Source of the DNA: an uncultured Pantoea sp.
GTDB lineage: Bacteria; Pseudomonadota; Gammaproteobacteria; Enterobacterales; Enterobacteriaceae
Direction of reading: 5' to 3'
Assembly: GCA_913775175.1 (NCBI GenBank)
Contig: CAJYKU010000038.1
Coordinates: 27,200-91,199, forward strand
Length of the DNA: 64,000 nt
Shown here one piece after another: positions 1 to 11,786 of the stretch (position 1 is the stretch's first letter; each line of letters opens with the position of its first letter). The notes under the pieces are model-generated. The model made no database searches, had not been told where the DNA came from, and was given only the letters and a program-made list of their open reading frames with translations. A program made the position numbers and the translations under genes.

Positions 1-421
1 GCAGCCCGTGCCCTGGCGTTTTGAAGCGGGCACACCAAACGTTGCTGGCGTCGTGGGACTGAGTGCCGCCCTGACCTGGCTGTTGCGGCATCATCAGGAG
101 AAAGCGGAAATGTGGAGTCAGCAGCTGGCCTGCCTGGCCGAAGAGCAGCTCAGCGCTCTGCCTGGTTTTCGCAGCTTCCGGTGCGGCTCATCCAGCCTGC
201 TTGCCTTTGATATTGCCGGCATTCATCACAGCGATATTGTGACACTGCTGGCTGAGCAGGATATTGCACTGCGCGCCGGGCAGCACTGCGCCCAGCCACT
301 AATGGCCGCGCTGGGTGTAAGCGGTACGCTGCGGGTATCGTTTGCGCCTTACAACAATTTGCAGGATGTGGATGCGCTGGTGCGCGCAATGCATCATGCC
401 GTAGATATTTTAGGTGAATAA
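1..421 (+). CDS. csdA: Cysteine desulfurase CsdA, C-terminal part (5' end outside window)
   Basis: PLP-dependent class V aminotransferase-fold enzyme that takes sulfur from cysteine (or cysteine sulfinate/selenocysteine) as a persulfide and passes it to CsdE. Only about the last 139 residues are present, because the frame is open at the left edge. The visible part contains the [10 protein letters not shown] segment and the RAGQHCAQP loop. In the family the Cys of that loop is the catalytic persulfide-carrying residue, so the active-site end is intact. The gene ends in TAA at 419-421, and the csdE start follows within 5 bp, so the two are co-transcribed. The N-terminal PLP-lysine region cannot be seen. 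Paralogous to IscS/SufS, but the csdE neighbour identifies it as CsdA. Confidence 0.95.
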   Translation, partial: QPVPWRFEAGTPNVAGVVGLSAALTWLLRHHQEKAEMWSQQLACLAEEQLSALPGFRSFRCGSSSLLAFDIAGIHHSDIVTLLAEQDIALRAGQHCAQPLMAALGVSGTLRVSFAPYNNLQDVDALVRAMHHAVDILGE

Positions 422-425
422 TCTG

Positions 426-875
426 ATGACAACCCTGATTGCGCCCCACCCCTTTGGTCACAGCATTACCGCAGAGAGCCTCACAGCCACCTTTGCCCGT
501 TTTCAGCAGTGGGAAGATCGCTATCGCCATCTGATCCAGCTTAGCCGCCAGCTGCCAGCACTTCCCGACGCTCTGAAAAGCGCAGAGAACGAACTCACTG
601 GCTGTGAAAATCGTGTCTGGTTCAGCTGTCAGCAGCTGCCCGATGGAACCCTTCATTTCTATGGCGATAGCGAAGGGCGTATTGTGCGCGGCCTGCTGGC
701 CATACTGCTCACCGCAGCAGAAGGAAAAACGCCAGCACAGCTGCTGAACGAGGATCCGCTGGCGCTGTTTGAAACTCTGGGGCTGCGCGCGCAGCTCAGC
801 GCTTCCCGTAGCAGCGGATTACAGGCGCTGGCTGATGCGGTTAAGCAGGCTGCGCGTCATTATCAGGAGGCCTGA
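426..875 (+). CDS. csdE: Sulfur acceptor protein CsdE
   Basis: SufE-family sulfur acceptor of 149 residues, close to the 147 of E. coli. It receives the persulfide from CsdA and hands it to downstream acceptors, including the TcdA (CsdL) branch encoded next door. The conserved GCENRVW motif contains the acceptor Cys, and the [10 protein letters not shown] and [11 protein letters not shown] blocks are typical of the family. I prefer the ATG at 426, which has AGGTG at 412-416 about nine bases upstream. An in-frame GTG at 414 would overlap the csdA stop codon. The 3' end overlaps the convergent tcdA gene by 13 bp (863-875). Confidence 0.95.
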   Translation: MTTLIAPHPFGHSITAESLTATFARFQQWEDRYRHLIQLSRQLPALPDALKSAENELTGCENRVWFSCQQLPDGTLHFYGDSEGRIVRGLLAILLTAAEGKTPAQLLNEDPLALFETLGLRAQLSASRSSGLQALADAVKQAARHYQEA

Positions 876-1669
876 CGCGCCTGGCGCGCCTGAAATTTTT
901 TCAGCGCATGTGATACAGCAATAAAGCCAAAGGTAGCGGTGACCATGGTTGCCGCACCAAACCCGGCAGCACAATCCATACGTTTTGGTCCTTCTGCCGT
1001 ACTGCGGGAAGCACATACGCTGCCATCAGGCTGCGGATAGACCAGAGCCTCAGTAGAGAATACGCAGTCAATACCCAGCTTGCCTTTGCTGTTTTTCACC
1101 ACGCCAAAATCACTTTTCAGACGCTCACGCAGCTTTGCTGCCAGCGGATCCTGGATTGTCTTTGCCAGATCGCTGACCTGAATCTGGGTAGGATCAATCT
1201 GGCCACCAGCACCACCGGTGGTGATCAGGGGAATTTTGTTGCGCCGACACCAGGCAATCAGCGCCGCCTTCGGCCGTACGCTGTCAATCGCATCAATCAC
1301 ATAATCAAAGCCTGCGGAGAGCAGCTCAGCGGTATTCTGCGGCGTGATAAAATCGTCAATACAGGTCACGTCACACTCAGGATTGATGGCGCGGATGCGG
1401 GCAGCCATGACGTCCGTTTTAGCCTGTCCGACATTACCCTGCTGCGCATGGATTTGCCGGTTTGTATTGGTGATGCAGACATCATCCATATCAATTAATG
1501 TGATATGGCCAATACCGGTACGCGCCAGTGCTTCAGCAGCCCATGAACCTACGCCGCCAATACCAATTACACAGAAATGCGCATCCGCAAACTGCTGCAG
1601 CGCTTCCTGACCATAGAGACGCGCTGTTCCGCCAAAACGCTGTCGCCAGGCGTCACTTACCACTTTCAT
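863..1669 (-). CDS. tcdA: tRNA threonylcarbamoyladenosine dehydratase TcdA (CsdL)
   Basis: E1-like (ThiF/MoeB fold) ATP-dependent enzyme of 268 residues. It cyclises t6A at position 37 of ANN-decoding tRNAs to ct6A. The N-terminal [15 protein letters not shown] segment is the nucleotide-binding glycine-rich loop and is followed by the IDMDDV acidic strand. The family links functionally to CsdA/CsdE, which are encoded convergently here. The ATG at 1669 is preceded by AAGGTCAGAT, a reasonable ribosome-binding site. Length and start agree with E. coli TcdA (268 aa). The C-terminal [16 protein letters not shown] stretch is hydrophobic, as in the family. Confidence 0.95.
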   Translation of the reverse strand: MKVVSDAWRQRFGGTARLYGQEALQQFADAHFCVIGIGGVGSWAAEALARTGIGHITLIDMDDVCITNTNRQIHAQQGNVGQAKTDVMAARIRAINPECDVTCIDDFITPQNTAELLSAGFDYVIDAIDSVRPKAALIAWCRRNKIPLITTGGAGGQIDPTQIQVSDLAKTIQDPLAAKLRERLKSDFGVVKNSKGKLGIDCVFSTEALVYPQPDGSVCASRSTAEGPKRMDCAAGFGAATMVTATFGFIAVSHALKKFQARQARQAS

Positions 1670-1692
1670 ATCTGACCTTTAAACTGGAGAGT

Positions 1693-1714
1693 GGGTGCGC
1701 CATGTTGCGCACCC
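1693..1714 (-). terminator. Hairpin between mltA and tcdA
   Basis: Perfect 8-bp stem GGGTGCGC/GCGCACCC with a 6-nt loop, 15 bp beyond the mltA stop codon. There is no adjacent U-run on either strand, so it may act as an mRNA 3'-end stabiliser or weak terminator rather than a strong intrinsic terminator. Confidence 0.4.
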
Positions 1715-1729
1715 TGAGATTAACTGCGA

Positions 1730-2884
1730 CTAGTGTATCAATTTGCGCCGATAAGCAGTGAACCGTTGTTGCCGTTCTGCAGTGCTGAACAGCGGCTGGC
1801 CGGCACCTGGTGCTGCTTTTAGCACCCAGACACGCCCATAGTGGTTATAGAAGCCGGCCAGGTGTGCAGCATCCGGTCCTACACCCTGATAGATATCAAA
1901 GTGTTGTCCTTTAATCGCGCCGCCTACGTCCAGCGCAACCATCAGACGCATCTCATACTTACCGTTAAATTTTCCTTTGGCATTGAGCTGTGGTACTTCA
2001 GCTAACAGTGCAGTGCCGGCCGGGATCAGAGAGCGGTCAGAGGCCACTGATGCTTTGGCAATCAGCGGCACCGCACTGGCACCCCGCACCGGTACGTACT
2101 CTTCAGGTTTAAAGAATACAAAGGACTGGTTAGTTTCCAGTACATCACGTACCTCCTGCGGCGAATGTTCCTGCGCCCACTGGCGAATCGCCTGCATCGA
2201 CATATCTTCGCGTTTCACCTCACCACGATCGATTAACTCTTTACCGATACTGTGATAAGCCCAGCCATTTTTGCCGCCATATCCAAAGAAGCGCAGTGGA
2301 CGACCATCACCAAAGTCAACATAGCCACTGCCCTGAACATCCATCATAAAGTTATCGATCAGCGAGTTGCTCCAGGCAATAACGTAGCGCTCATCCAGCG
2401 CTCCGCTATAGATCCCTGCGCGGCTTGGCAACTTCTGACCCCGTGCTCGCGGCGGCATACGATAGATTGGATACTGGAACTCCCCCTGACGGGTATAGCG
2501 CGCTTCAACCACAGGCGTGTAGTAGCCGGTAAACTGCACGTTTCCGTAATTATCTGTGCCTTCCATTTGCCAGGCGTTAAGACCAAACTGGCTCAGCTGA
2601 CGGGTATCCGCTCCCGAGAGCAGCCAGTTCTGAATAGCGCTGTAAGTACCATTATTGCGGCTAAACAGACCCGAAGAGGCGGACTGGATCTGCTGCACCT
2701 GCAGTGCGAAATCCTGCCCGTTGACCGGACGCCCTTTGGCATTCGGCTCATTGACCAGCCCGAGCGGCTGCTCCAGCTTGCCATCAATATATTGCTGACC
2801 ACGATCGGTCGGCTTTGAGCTACAACCTGCTAATAGCGCCAGAAATGCGCCAGTGAGTGCATATTTTACCCGGTGTCCGTTCAT
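1730..2884 (-). CDS. mltA: Membrane-bound lytic murein transglycosylase A
   Basis: Outer-membrane lipoprotein that cleaves the MurNAc-GlcNAc bond of peptidoglycan with formation of 1,6-anhydroMurNAc. The protein has 384 residues (E. coli 365). A lipoprotein signal peptide occupies residues 1-20, with lipobox LLAGC followed by SSKPTDRGQQY as in E. coli. The MltA domain follows (YGNVQFTGYYTPV, QGEFQYPIYRMPP), then the C-terminal 3D domain (LMVALDVGGAIKG), whose Asp matches the family catalytic residue. The C-terminus has about 15 additional residues (LFSTAERQQRFTAYRRK) compared with E. coli. The ATG at 2884 has an AAGAGAGAG ribosome site. Confidence 0.95.
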   Translation of the reverse strand: MNGHRVKYALTGAFLALLAGCSSKPTDRGQQYIDGKLEQPLGLVNEPNAKGRPVNGQDFALQVQQIQSASSGLFSRNNGTYSAIQNWLLSGADTRQLSQFGLNAWQMEGTDNYGNVQFTGYYTPVVEARYTRQGEFQYPIYRMPPRARGQKLPSRAGIYSGALDERYVIAWSNSLIDNFMMDVQGSGYVDFGDGRPLRFFGYGGKNGWAYHSIGKELIDRGEVKREDMSMQAIRQWAQEHSPQEVRDVLETNQSFVFFKPEEYVPVRGASAVPLIAKASVASDRSLIPAGTALLAEVPQLNAKGKFNGKYEMRLMVALDVGGAIKGQHFDIYQGVGPDAAHLAGFYNHYGRVWVLKAAPGAGQPLFSTAERQQRFTAYRRKLIH

Positions 2885-3048
2885 GACTCTCTCTTGTTGT
2901 CGGTTGTTCGCCTGGCGACGATAGCAAAGGGAGTATCAGAAAGAAATCTGCCACCAGGTATCACACTCACATCTGTACACTATTTCATCTGATTGCGCCA
3001 TTATTCAGCAACTGTCTGGTTACAGAGGTGATTAATTACAAAAAGGGG

Positions 3049-3076
3049 TTGCATCACCCTGCACCAGGTGTATAGT
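3049..3076 (+). promoter_or_regulatory. Probable sigma70 promoter of the tRNA-fMet cluster
   Basis: TTGCAT (3049-3054) and TATAGT (3071-3076) are separated by 16 bp, 13 bp before the first tRNA. The -10 is followed by GCGC, a GC-rich discriminator typical of stringently controlled stable-RNA promoters. Confidence 0.65.
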
Positions 3077-3089
3077 GCGCATCCACGGA

Positions 3090-3166
<77 letters not shown>

Positions 3167-3218
3167 ATTCTTCTGAATGAAGAGACAATATAAAGCGTCG
3201 TGTAGTGCGACAGACGGA

Positions 3219-3295
<77 letters not shown>

Positions 3296-3346
3296 ATTGT
3301 CTTAAGAAGAATACAGTGTGAAGTGTCGCTCAGTGCGACAGACGGA

Positions 3347-3423
<77 letters not shown>

Positions 3424-3449
3424 TTTCTTCGGTATGAAGAATCAGAAAG

Positions 3450-3470
3450 CACCCTTACGGGTGTTTTTTT
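3450..3470 (+). terminator. Intrinsic terminator of the tRNA-fMet operon
   Basis: CACCC-TTAC-GGGTG stem-loop followed directly by seven T residues (3464-3470), then GTTTTTG. It lies between the last tRNA and the 3' end of the convergent amiC gene. Confidence 0.9.
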
Positions 3471-3513
3471 GTTTTTGTCGTGCGCAGAAGCGGCATCGCT
3501 GCCGCGCCCACTC

Positions 3514-4749
3514 TTAACGGCGTGCCAGCACCCCGCCTTTATTAAAATACGCTTTAATACCGTGAAAAATCGCCTCCGCGACCTGACGCTGATAGCGCGT
3601 GGTTCGGAGCTTGCGCTCCTCCTCAACGTTACTGATAAATGCAGTCTCAACCAGAATTGATGGGATATCAGGCGCTTTCAGTACCGCAAATCCTGCCTGG
3701 TCCACGGTACGCTTGTGCAGATGGTTAATATGTCCCATGCGCGTCAGCACCTCTTTACCAAATTTCAGGCTGTCGCTGATACTCTGACGCTGTACCATAT
3801 CGAACATGGTGTGATCGAGATAGCGATCGCCGCTCATACTGACGCCGCCGATCAGGTCTGATTCGTTCTGCGTCTGAGCCAGAAAACGTGCCGCAGCAGA
3901 GGTCGCCCCGCTGGTTGAGAGGGCAAAGACCGAAGAGCCGCGAGCCGCGCGGCTGGTAAACGCATCGGCATGGATTGAGACAAACAGATCGGCACGCTGT
4001 TTGCGTGCTTTCGCCACCCGAACTTTCAGCGGGATAAAAACATCCTCGTTGCGCGTCATATACGCTTTCATATTGTGCTCTTTATCGATCATGGCGCGCA
4101 GATAGCGACCAATTTTCAGCACAATATCTTTTTCACGCGTTTTATATTTGCCATGCGCACCAGGATCTTCGCCACCATGCCCGGGATCGATCATAATGAT
4201 AATCGGGCGATCCCGGCCAGCCTTACCAGGCAACGGTGCCTGCGCGGGTTGATCGCGCTCCAGCTCGCCCTGATTATAATCTTTCAGCAACGCCAGCAGC
4301 GGATCCTCTTCTGCTGACGCCTGGCTGGGATAGAGATCGACCACCAGCCGATGTTTGATCCCCGCTACCGGCGTCAGTGTAAAGGTTTTGGGTGTGACGT
4401 TGCGCTTGAGCTCCAGCACAATACGTACCGTATACGGATCAAACTGCCCTACCCGCGCCGTTTTGATAAAGGGATCGTCTACCCGCACCAGCTTATCTAT
4501 ACCTTTCAGCGCAGAATTGATATGCAGGTTTTTGATATCGATAACCAGCCGCTCAGGGTGACTCAGCGCAAACTGCTTGTACTGCAGCGGGACATTCGAC
4601 TCCAGCGTCACGCGGGAGTAAGTCGATGAGGGCCAGATACGTACTGCAACAATGTGCTGGCTGGCTGCCAGCCCGGTCCGCGTAACGCTAAGTAACCATA
4701 GCGCACCTGCACCCTTTAATAGTCGTCTTCGGGAAAAAACTTCTGACAT
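3514..4749 (-). CDS. amiC: N-acetylmuramoyl-L-alanine amidase AmiC
   Basis: Periplasmic zinc amidase that splits septal peptidoglycan during daughter-cell separation. It is activated by NlpD in the family. The protein has 411 residues (E. coli 417). The N-terminus is a Tat signal ([16 protein letters not shown]). An AMIN domain for septal localisation follows, then the amidase_3 domain with the metal-binding [10 protein letters not shown], the catalytic region [16 protein letters not shown], and the conserved VETAFISN near the C-terminus. I place the start at ATG 4749 (GGAGTGGC before it), where the Tat motif directly follows. The frame stays open a further 216 bp upstream to about 4965, but that extension would bury the signal peptide and has no supporting homology. 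Confidence 0.95.
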   Translation of the reverse strand: MSEVFSRRRLLKGAGALWLLSVTRTGLAASQHIVAVRIWPSSTYSRVTLESNVPLQYKQFALSHPERLVIDIKNLHINSALKGIDKLVRVDDPFIKTARVGQFDPYTVRIVLELKRNVTPKTFTLTPVAGIKHRLVVDLYPSQASAEEDPLLALLKDYNQGELERDQPAQAPLPGKAGRDRPIIIMIDPGHGGEDPGAHGKYKTREKDIVLKIGRYLRAMIDKEHNMKAYMTRNEDVFIPLKVRVAKARKQRADLFVSIHADAFTSRAARGSSVFALSTSGATSAAARFLAQTQNESDLIGGVSMSGDRYLDHTMFDMVQRQSISDSLKFGKEVLTRMGHINHLHKRTVDQAGFAVLKAPDIPSILVETAFISNVEEERKLRTTRYQRQVAEAIFHGIKAYFNKGGVLARR

Positions 4750-4931
4750 GCCACTCCAACTACTGTTTAACGGATAAAATAGCGTCAACCAACGCCTGCA
4801 AAGCGAAAACTTTATCCAATCTGGAAACGCTTGTCTTGCCGGAAAAGCCAGATAATGCAGGCTGTTATCCACGGATGCATCAGAAAAAACGTAAAGTAAC
4901 GTCAGGTACAGCGCTTGCATTACAGTGCAAA

Positions 4932-4970
4932 ACAGAATAAAAATACAATAAATACGAATAACCATTCACA
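4932..4970 (+). promoter_or_regulatory. Tandem ARG boxes (ArgR operator) upstream of argA
   Basis: Two 18-bp elements resemble the ARG-box consensus TGAATNNNNATTCA: 4932-4949 (core AGAATAAAAATACA) and 4953-4970 (core CGAATAACCATTCA). They are separated by exactly 3 bp, the arrangement that a hexameric ArgR-arginine complex binds. The second box is the better match. The pair ends 11 bp before the argA start, so binding would block transcription or early elongation. Confidence 0.8.
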
Positions 4971-4981
4971 GAGGGTGCACC

Positions 4982-6310
4982 GTGAAGGAACGCAGTACCG
5001 AGCTGGTTCAGGGTTTTCGCCATACCGTTCCCTACATTAATGCCCATCGCGATAAGACATTTGTCATTATGCTGGGCGGCGAAGCCATTGAGCATGAAAA
5101 CTTCTCCAGCATCGTTAACGATATTGGTCTGCTGCATAGTCTTGGCATACGCCTGGTCGTGGTATATGGCGCGCGGCCGCAGATTGACAGCAGCATGGCA
5201 CAGCAGCAGCTGGAGCCGCTGTATCACAAGCATACCCGCGTAACTGACGCACAGTCGCTTGAGCTGGTGAAACAGGCTGCCGGTCGTCTGCAGCTCGATA
5301 TCACCGCCCGCCTGTCGATGAGCCTTAATAACACGCCACTGCAGGGGGCGCATATTAATGTTGTGAGCGGCAACTTTATTATCGCGCAACCACTGGGTGT
5401 AGACGATGGCGTGGACTACTGCCACAGCGGGCGCATTCGCCGCATTGATGAAGAGGCGATCCATCGTCAGCTGGATAACAATGCCATCGTACTGCTTGGC
5501 CCGGTTGCTGTTTCTGTAACGGGCGAAAGTTTTAATCTGACCTCTGAAGAAGTCGCAACGCAGCTGGCGATCAAGCTTAAAGCTGAGAAGATGATCGGCT
5601 TCTGCTCTGAGCAGGGTGTGACTGATCGTGCTGGCAATATTATTTCTGAGCTGTTTCCTAATGATGCGCAGGCGCGTATTGATGAAATGGAAAGCGATGG
5701 CGACTTTCTCTCCGGCACAGTGCGTTTTCTGCGTGGTGCAGTCAAAGCGTGCCGCAGCGGCGTACGTCGCAGCCACCTGATTAGTTATCAGGAAGATGGT
5801 GCGCTACTGCAGGAGCTGTTCTCACGCGATGGTATCGGTACGCAGATTGTGATGGAGTCTGCCGAGCAGATCCGGCGCGCGAATATCAACGACATCGGCG
5901 GTATTCTGGAACTGATCCGGCCGCTGGAACAGCAGGGTATTCTGGTACGACGCTCACGCGAACAACTGGAAATGGAGATCGATAAGTTTACGATTATTCA
6001 GCGCGATAATATGACCATCGCCTGCGCGGCACTCTACCCTTTCCCTGATGAGCAGATCGGCGAGATGGCCTGCGTTGCGGTGCATCCCGACTATCGCAGC
6101 TCATCACGCGGTGAGCTGCTGCTGGATCGCGTAGCGCTGCAGGCGCGTCAGATGGGACTAAAAAAGCTCTTTGTACTGACCACGCGCAGCATTCACTGGT
6201 TTCAGGAACGTGGTTTTACTCCGGTGGATATTGAGTCCCTGCCGGAGAGTAAACAGCAGATGTATAACTATCAGCGGCGCTCAAAAGTGCTGATGGCCGA
6301 TCTGCAGTAA
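4982..6310 (+). CDS. argA: Amino-acid N-acetyltransferase (N-acetylglutamate synthase)
   Basis: First enzyme of arginine synthesis: acetyl-CoA + glutamate to N-acetylglutamate. It is feedback-inhibited by arginine in the family. The protein has 442 residues (E. coli 443). The N-terminal amino-acid-kinase-like domain ([26 protein letters not shown]) carries regulation. A C-terminal GNAT domain follows from about residue 295, with the acetyl-CoA loop region [17 protein letters not shown]. The start is GTG at 4982 with AGAGGG upstream, as in E. coli, where argA also starts with GTG. Tandem ARG boxes immediately upstream indicate ArgR repression. Confidence 0.96.
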   Translation: MKERSTELVQGFRHTVPYINAHRDKTFVIMLGGEAIEHENFSSIVNDIGLLHSLGIRLVVVYGARPQIDSSMAQQQLEPLYHKHTRVTDAQSLELVKQAAGRLQLDITARLSMSLNNTPLQGAHINVVSGNFIIAQPLGVDDGVDYCHSGRIRRIDEEAIHRQLDNNAIVLLGPVAVSVTGESFNLTSEEVATQLAIKLKAEKMIGFCSEQGVTDRAGNIISELFPNDAQARIDEMESDGDFLSGTVRFLRGAVKACRSGVRRSHLISYQEDGALLQELFSRDGIGTQIVMESAEQIRRANINDIGGILELIRPLEQQGILVRRSREQLEMEIDKFTIIQRDNMTIACAALYPFPDEQIGEMACVAVHPDYRSSSRGELLLDRVALQARQMGLKKLFVLTTRSIHWFQERGFTPVDIESLPESKQQMYNYQRRSKVLMADLQ

Positions 6311-6323
6311 CTTCGCAAAGCGT

Positions 6324-6355
6324 GATGTTCAGGCCCTGAATGCAGCCTGAACATC
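6324..6355. terminator. Hairpin between convergent argA and recD
   Basis: Perfect 11-bp inverted repeat GATGTTCAGGC/GCCTGAACATC with a 10-nt loop, just after the argA stop and before the recD 3' end. No U-run follows on either strand. It probably serves as a 3'-end structure for argA, or for both genes. Confidence 0.5.
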
Positions 6356-6405
6356 GCAATCACCGCGCTATGCCGCAAACTCTCCAGGAGTCAGTAAGCG
6401 AAAGT

Positions 6406-8250
6406 TTATGCGTCAGAGGCCGCGCCCAGGCGCGACAGCAATCCACTACGTCGCTGGGTTCGCAGCTGAACCGCACGCCGAAAGATCTCTTCGTCACTAT
6501 ACAGCGTAAGCTGCCGACGGGCGCGGGTGATGGCGGTATAGATAAGCTCGCGCGTCAGCACCGGCAAAAACTGCGCCGGCATGACCAGTGCAGTATGGTC
6601 AAATTCAGATCCCTGTGACTTATGAACCGTCATCGCCCAGGCAGTATCGTGTGCGGGTAGCCGGCTCGGCTGCACGGCTTTGATGGTGCCGTCCGGTAGC
6701 GGAAAGAATACTTTCAGTACGCCCTCCTCATCAGGTAACGTTACCCCGATATCGCCGTTAAACAGCCCCAGCGCACTGTCATTACGCGTAACCATAACCG
6801 GACGCCCCTGATACCAGCGGCTGCCACCAGCCGGACGGCGGATGCGCTGCAGCTGCATCAGCTTCTGCTCAATACGTTGATTAAGTCCCTCTACGCCAAA
6901 CGGCCCTTCGCGCAGAGCACATAACAACTGATAGCGGCCAAAAGCGGCCAGAATATCAGCGGGTGCCGCGCCCCCGGAGACCAGCTGCAGAAAATCGTGA
7001 TAGCCTGCGGCGATATCGGTCAACATTTGCTGATAGGCCTCGCCACTGTTCAGTGGCTCACGAGCAATATCGGCAAAAGTGCTTTGAAACGCGCGCTCAA
7101 CGGCCTGCGCATCTCCGGCATTGACTGCTGCTGCCAGCTGCCCTATCCCGGAGCTGGCATCAAAGCGATAACTTTTGCGCAGCAGACAGATGGCATCGCG
7201 TACAGCAGGTGCTGCGGTTTCATTACTGCCGCTGATCTCACAGCCAGTCATTAACATCAGCTGCGTGGCGCGCACCGGACTGTATCCCGATTCGGCGCAG
7301 CGGCAGATATCCCCCAGTACCGCTCCCGCCTCCACAGAGGCCAGCTGATCGCGGTCGCCAAGAAAAATCACCCGAGCCTGTGGCGGCAGAGCGGCAATCA
7401 GGCTGGCCATCATGCCAAGATCCACCATAGACGCCTCATCCACTACCAGTACGTCAAGATGCAGCCTGTTTCCTGCATGGTAGCGCAAACGCTGAGTATC
7501 AGGCTGCGCGCCCAGCAGACGATGCAGCGTGGTCGCTTCATCAGGAAAGCGCTGGCGCTCTGCCTCGCTGACCGCCAGCTGCTGCAGCGCCTTGCCAAGC
7601 GACTCCGTCAGCCGCGCAGCAGCCTTACCGGTTGGCGCAGCCAGCTGGATCCGCAGGGGCACGTCGCTGAGACGGATTAGCGCAGCCAGCAGTTTCGCCA
7701 CCGTCGTGGTTTTGCCGGTGCCAGGCCCACCGGAAATCACCGCTGTTTTTTGCGTCAGCGCCACCGCTGCCGCTATTTTCTGCCAGTTATCCGGCTCATG
7801 GCCAAACAGCAGATCCAGTACCTGACGGATCTGCTCCGGCGCAAACTGCTGCGGAGCAGCCTGTGGCTGAAAGAAGTGCGCCACATCACCCTCATGATGC
7901 CATAAGCGGTGCAGATAGAGACGCTCATCGCTCAGTACAATCGGCGCGGGACAATCGCCGCTGCTGATCGCCTGCCAGCCGCTCAGCAGACTGTGCCAGT
8001 TCTGCGGCTCACCAGCAGCCTGCCATACCGCCTGTGCCAGCTCAGGGTGACGACCACGAAACAGCCGCTCACGGCTGAGCTGCGTCAGCGGTAAACAGAC
8101 ATGACCCTCGCCAGCCTCAGCACTGAGACAGGCTGCTGCCAGCAGGCGGGCGGGTTGATCGCTTTCTGCCATCAGTAGCGCAAACTGAATGTCCAGCGAG
8201 CGCAACAAACGCCGCTCCACAGCCTGTTGTAATAGCGCGACGATATTCAT
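6406..8250 (-). CDS. recD: Exodeoxyribonuclease V subunit alpha (RecD)
   Basis: 5'-3' SF1 helicase subunit of RecBCD, which processes double-strand breaks and controls the response to Chi. The protein has 614 residues (E. coli 608). Motif I (Walker A) is [16 protein letters not shown] around residues 173-188, motif II is [10 protein letters not shown], motif III is [14 protein letters not shown], and the C-terminal helicase motifs include [14 protein letters not shown] and [10 protein letters not shown]. The start ATG overlaps the recB stop as ATGA, so translation is coupled to recB. Confidence 0.97.
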   Translation of the reverse strand: MNIVALLQQAVERRLLRSLDIQFALLMAESDQPARLLAAACLSAEAGEGHVCLPLTQLSRERLFRGRHPELAQAVWQAAGEPQNWHSLLSGWQAISSGDCPAPIVLSDERLYLHRLWHHEGDVAHFFQPQAAPQQFAPEQIRQVLDLLFGHEPDNWQKIAAAVALTQKTAVISGGPGTGKTTTVAKLLAALIRLSDVPLRIQLAAPTGKAAARLTESLGKALQQLAVSEAERQRFPDEATTLHRLLGAQPDTQRLRYHAGNRLHLDVLVVDEASMVDLGMMASLIAALPPQARVIFLGDRDQLASVEAGAVLGDICRCAESGYSPVRATQLMLMTGCEISGSNETAAPAVRDAICLLRKSYRFDASSGIGQLAAAVNAGDAQAVERAFQSTFADIAREPLNSGEAYQQMLTDIAAGYHDFLQLVSGGAAPADILAAFGRYQLLCALREGPFGVEGLNQRIEQKLMQLQRIRRPAGGSRWYQGRPVMVTRNDSALGLFNGDIGVTLPDEEGVLKVFFPLPDGTIKAVQPSRLPAHDTAWAMTVHKSQGSEFDHTALVMPAQFLPVLTRELIYTAITRARRQLTLYSDEEIFRRAVQLRTQRRSGLLSRLGAASDA

Positions 8251-11200
8251 GCGTTATCTCCCGGCCCGCGAAACAGGCGATCAAGTTGACTGACAAACTC
8301 TGCGGCAGGTCGGGTGTGAAACACTCCATTGTCTGGTGAAGTACCATCCATCCCGCGCAGAAAAAGATAAAAGACACCACCAAAATGGTGGTCATAGTTA
8401 TAATCGGGCAGCCGGTGCTGTAAAAACCGATGCAGCGCCAGCGTATAGAGCTGATACTGCAGATCGTAGCGATGATCAATCATCGCCTGTGCCATCGCCG
8501 CCGGTGTGTAGGCAGCATGGCTATCGCCCAGCCAGTTAGACTTGTAGTCCAGCAGATAATATTTCCCTTCCCAGCGAAATACCAGGTCGATAAAGCCTTT
8601 AAGCATACCCTGCACCTGCGTAAAGTTGAGTGCAGGCGCCTGCGCTGACAATATATCGTGCTGGCGCATAACCTGATCCAGTGCGGGTGCCGTCAGCAGG
8701 CCATCAATTGGCAGATAAAACTCCATCTCAACCAGACGATCGCGCGCCGCGATCCCGGTCAGCCGGATCTGCTGCGCATTAAGCGGCGTGGTGATAACGC
8801 GCTGGATCCAGCTGCTCAGCATCGGCTGCCAGTGTTGGGGATAACCGCCTTGCTGCAGCTGCTGTTCCAGCAGTTCTGCAGGCGGCGGCTGAGTAAAATC
8901 AAATGATTCAAACAGTTCATGCAAAAAAGTACCGGGCGCCGCACCACGCGGAAAGTGATGTGGCGTCAGTGCCGTCTCTTCTGCCTGCAGCCGCTCTTCA
9001 CCGGCCGCTTCCAGATCGAAATGCGGCATAACGTCCAGCAGACGATGCGCACTGTGCTGCTGTAATCCGGAGTAGCTGGTGACACGCCAGGGTTCCGCCA
9101 GCTGACGTGAAACCTGGCGTGCACGCAAATCGTTGCGGGCTTCAGTCGCAGCCTGCCAGTGCTCTGCCTCAGTAGCCTCTGCCACGACTACCTCACAGCC
9201 ACTGCCGTTAAGTGCCTGCAACAACTCACCCAGCTGCTCTGCTGTTGCGGCTTCACCCCGCTGCAACAGATAACCCAGTGCGCTTTTATGCAGATCGCTC
9301 TCACCCTCTTTTTTACGCGTGCCGCGAAACAGTGGCGCTACGCCAACGCTGCAGTGATAGATTGAACGCGTCAGCGCCACATAGAGCAGACGCAGATCTT
9401 CTGCCAGCCGCTCCTGTTCTGCCAGCGCCAGACTCTGCTCGCTTTTTTGCAGATCCAGCACGGCTCCCAGGCTATCACGATCGTGATAAAGCGCGATATC
9501 AGCTTCACGGAAACCGGCGGCAAAAGGCAGCCATACCAGTGGATATTGCAGACCTTTGGATTTGTGGATAGTGACAATCTGCACCAGGTGACGATCGCTC
9601 TCCAGACGCAGCTGCTGGCTGGTGGATTGGCTATCGGGACGTGCTATCTGCTGCGCCAGATAGCGCACCAGCGCATGAGGACTATCAAGCTGTGCTGACG
9701 CTTCCTGCAGCAGTTCACCCAGATGCAGCAGATCGGTCAGACGACGCTCACCGTTATCCGACGCCAGCATATTCTCCGCCAGCTGCCGCTCCAGCATGAT
9801 CTCACGCAGCATGGGCAAAATACCACGCTGCTGCCAGAGTCGCTGCCAGCGCACAAAGGTATCTGCCAGCCGATCCCAGCCACGCGCATCATTATCCAGT
9901 GCATCAAGCTGTGCCGCATCAAGCGCCATCAGCGCAGTGGCCAGCGCGGTGCGCAGTACTCGCTCCTGCTCGGGTGCCAGAATCGCCCGTAACAGCCATA
10001 GCAGTTCGCGCGCCTCGGGAGTGGTATAGACGCTGTCGCGGCTGGAGAGATAGACCGACGGAATCGCCAGCTGCGCCAGCGCCTCACGGATCTGGTTCGC
10101 CTCGTTGCGGCTGCGTACCAGCACCGTAATATCAGATGCCTGCACCGGCCGCCGGGCCTCCTCCCTGCCCAACAGTGCACGCCCCTGCTGTCCGGCCTGT
10201 AGCCAGCGGCTGATATCAGCAGCACACTGCTTTGCCATATGCTGCTGATATTCACTAACGCTGGCACCACTGCCGGGCTGCAGCCAGAAGCGCAGTGCGG
10301 CCTGGGTCTGACCCTCAATGCTCAGCGCTAATCCACGATTAGGCGGCGCAAACTGCACAGGCAGAAACGGAATATCGTCAAACAGGAACGGTGCTGGCAG
10401 ACGGGAAAACAGCTGATTCACACTCTCAACCATCGGCGGGGACGAACGCCAGTTAGTATCGAGCGTATAATGCGCATTAATTTCGTTTCGCGCCCGGATA
10501 TAGGTAAAAATATCGGCGCCGCGAAATGCGTAAATCGCCTGTTTGGGATCGCCAATCAACAGCAGCGCGTGGTCTGGCTGATGCATATAGAGCGTGCGGA
10601 AAATACGGTACTGCTGGGGATCGGTATCCTGAAACTCATCAATCAGCGCGACCGGGTAGCGCTGCCGAATCGTCTGCGCCAGCTGAACACCGCCCGCCTG
10701 CTGCAGCGCTTCATCAAGGCGGCTCAACAGATCATCAAAACCAAGCAGCGCCTGTAGCCGTTTTTCTTTCATGACCGCCTGACGTACCTCCGTTAGCGCT
10801 CGCGCAATAACGACATCACGCAGCGACAGTGGCTCAGCCAGAAATGTATCAATAGCAGCAAACAGTGCGTGACGTGGTGCTGTGCCTTTTTTGGTTTTCT
10901 CTTCCAGCACCTGCTGACCAAAACGCGCCAGTTCGGCCGGTACCTGATAATCGCTGCTTTCGCTTTGAGCCCACTGCGAAATTTTGCTGACCCAGTTGGG
11001 TAAATGCTTGCTGCTGTAGCTGCGCTTATCAACACCCGACTGCTCAACCAGCGCCACGATCTCCCCGCTCAGCGCACTCCACTGAGCTTTAATCTCAGCG
11101 ATTCGCGCCATATTACGCGTATGTCGCGATGTCAGCGTCTCCTGCTCATCAGGTGGCTGATGCAATGCGGGCGACTCTCCCTGCAGCCACGGACGCAGTG

Positions 11201-11786
11201 TGGTTAACAGCTGTTCCGGCCCTGACCACTCGGCAACAATTACGCGTGCAATATCCAGCGTCAGCGGATAGCAGTGACGACGCCAAAAATCCGCCGTAGC
11301 CTGACGCAGTAGTGGATGCTCATCTTCAATCAGCTGCTGTTCAAACAGCATACCGGATTCAAACGCGTTCAGATTAAGCATACGCTGGCAGAAGCCATGA
11401 ATGGTAAAAATAGCCGCTTCATCCATCTGTCTTTCTGCCGCCAGCAACAGTGAAGCGGCTTCCGTCAGCTGAGGGATCTCCTGCAGTAACGCTGCCAGCA
11501 CTGGATTACTGCTGGCTCCGCGAATACAGGCAAGACGTAACTCATGAATATTAGCCCGAATACGGCCCCGCAGCTCCGCAGTGGCCGCTTCAGTAAAGGT
11601 TACAACTAAAATCTCCTCTACCGACAGAGGCCGACTATAGGCATTGTTACCGCCCAGCCCCAGCAGCAGGCGCAGATAAAGCAGACCAATAGTAAAGGTT
11701 TTACCTGTACCCGCAGAGGCCTCAATCAGGCATTCGCCGTGTAGCGGCAGCGTCAGGGGATTGAGCGATTTAGCATGCTGACTCAT
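8247..11786 (-). CDS. recB: Exodeoxyribonuclease V subunit beta (RecB)
   Basis: 3'-5' SF1 helicase and the only nuclease of RecBCD; it also loads RecA. The protein has 1179 residues (E. coli 1180). Walker [19 protein letters not shown] starts near residue 22, the DEXX motif reads [22 protein letters not shown] lies near residue 420, and [15 protein letters not shown] is in the second motor. The C-terminal nuclease domain contains the GFIDLVF and [12 protein letters not shown] segments, whose Asp/Asp/Lys match the catalytic residues. The start overlaps the ptrA stop as ATGA and the stop overlaps the recD start as ATGA, giving a tightly coupled ptrA-recB-recD unit. Confidence 0.98.
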   Translation of the reverse strand: MSQHAKSLNPLTLPLHGECLIEASAGTGKTFTIGLLYLRLLLGLGGNNAYSRPLSVEEILVVTFTEAATAELRGRIRANIHELRLACIRGASSNPVLAALLQEIPQLTEAASLLLAAERQMDEAAIFTIHGFCQRMLNLNAFESGMLFEQQLIEDEHPLLRQATADFWRRHCYPLTLDIARVIVAEWSGPEQLLTTLRPWLQGESPALHQPPDEQETLTSRHTRNMARIAEIKAQWSALSGEIVALVEQSGVDKRSYSSKHLPNWVSKISQWAQSESSDYQVPAELARFGQQVLEEKTKKGTAPRHALFAAIDTFLAEPLSLRDVVIARALTEVRQAVMKEKRLQALLGFDDLLSRLDEALQQAGGVQLAQTIRQRYPVALIDEFQDTDPQQYRIFRTLYMHQPDHALLLIGDPKQAIYAFRGADIFTYIRARNEINAHYTLDTNWRSSPPMVESVNQLFSRLPAPFLFDDIPFLPVQFAPPNRGLALSIEGQTQAALRFWLQPGSGASVSEYQQHMAKQCAADISRWLQAGQQGRALLGREEARRPVQASDITVLVRSRNEANQIREALAQLAIPSVYLSSRDSVYTTPEARELLWLLRAILAPEQERVLRTALATALMALDAAQLDALDNDARGWDRLADTFVRWQRLWQQRGILPMLREIMLERQLAENMLASDNGERRLTDLLHLGELLQEASAQLDSPHALVRYLAQQIARPDSQSTSQQLRLESDRHLVQIVTIHKSKGLQYPLVWLPFAAGFREADIALYHDRDSLGAVLDLQKSEQSLALAEQERLAEDLRLLYVALTRSIYHCSVGVAPLFRGTRKKEGESDLHKSALGYLLQRGEAATAEQLGELLQALNGSGCEVVVAEATEAEHWQAATEARNDLRARQVSRQLAEPWRVTSYSGLQQHSAHRLLDVMPHFDLEAAGEERLQAEETALTPHHFPRGAAPGTFLHELFESFDFTQPPPAELLEQQLQQGGYPQHWQPMLSSWIQRVITTPLNAQQIRLTGIAARDRLVEMEFYLPIDGLLTAPALDQVMRQHDILSAQAPALNFTQVQGMLKGFIDLVFRWEGKYYLLDYKSNWLGDSHAAYTPAAMAQAMIDHRYDLQYQLYTLALHRFLQHRLPDYNYDHHFGGVFYLFLRGMDGTSPDNGVFHTRPAAEFVSQLDRLFRGPGDNA

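Noticed and set aside
4750..4965. Longer amiC start giving a 483-residue protein
   Set aside because: The extension would place 72 residues before the Tat signal and overlaps the argA regulatory region; ATG 4749 has a good ribosome site.
4880..5776. 298-codon open frame antisense to argA
   Set aside because: It lies wholly opposite a well-supported gene and its upstream region, has no recognisable domain and reflects codon bias of argA.
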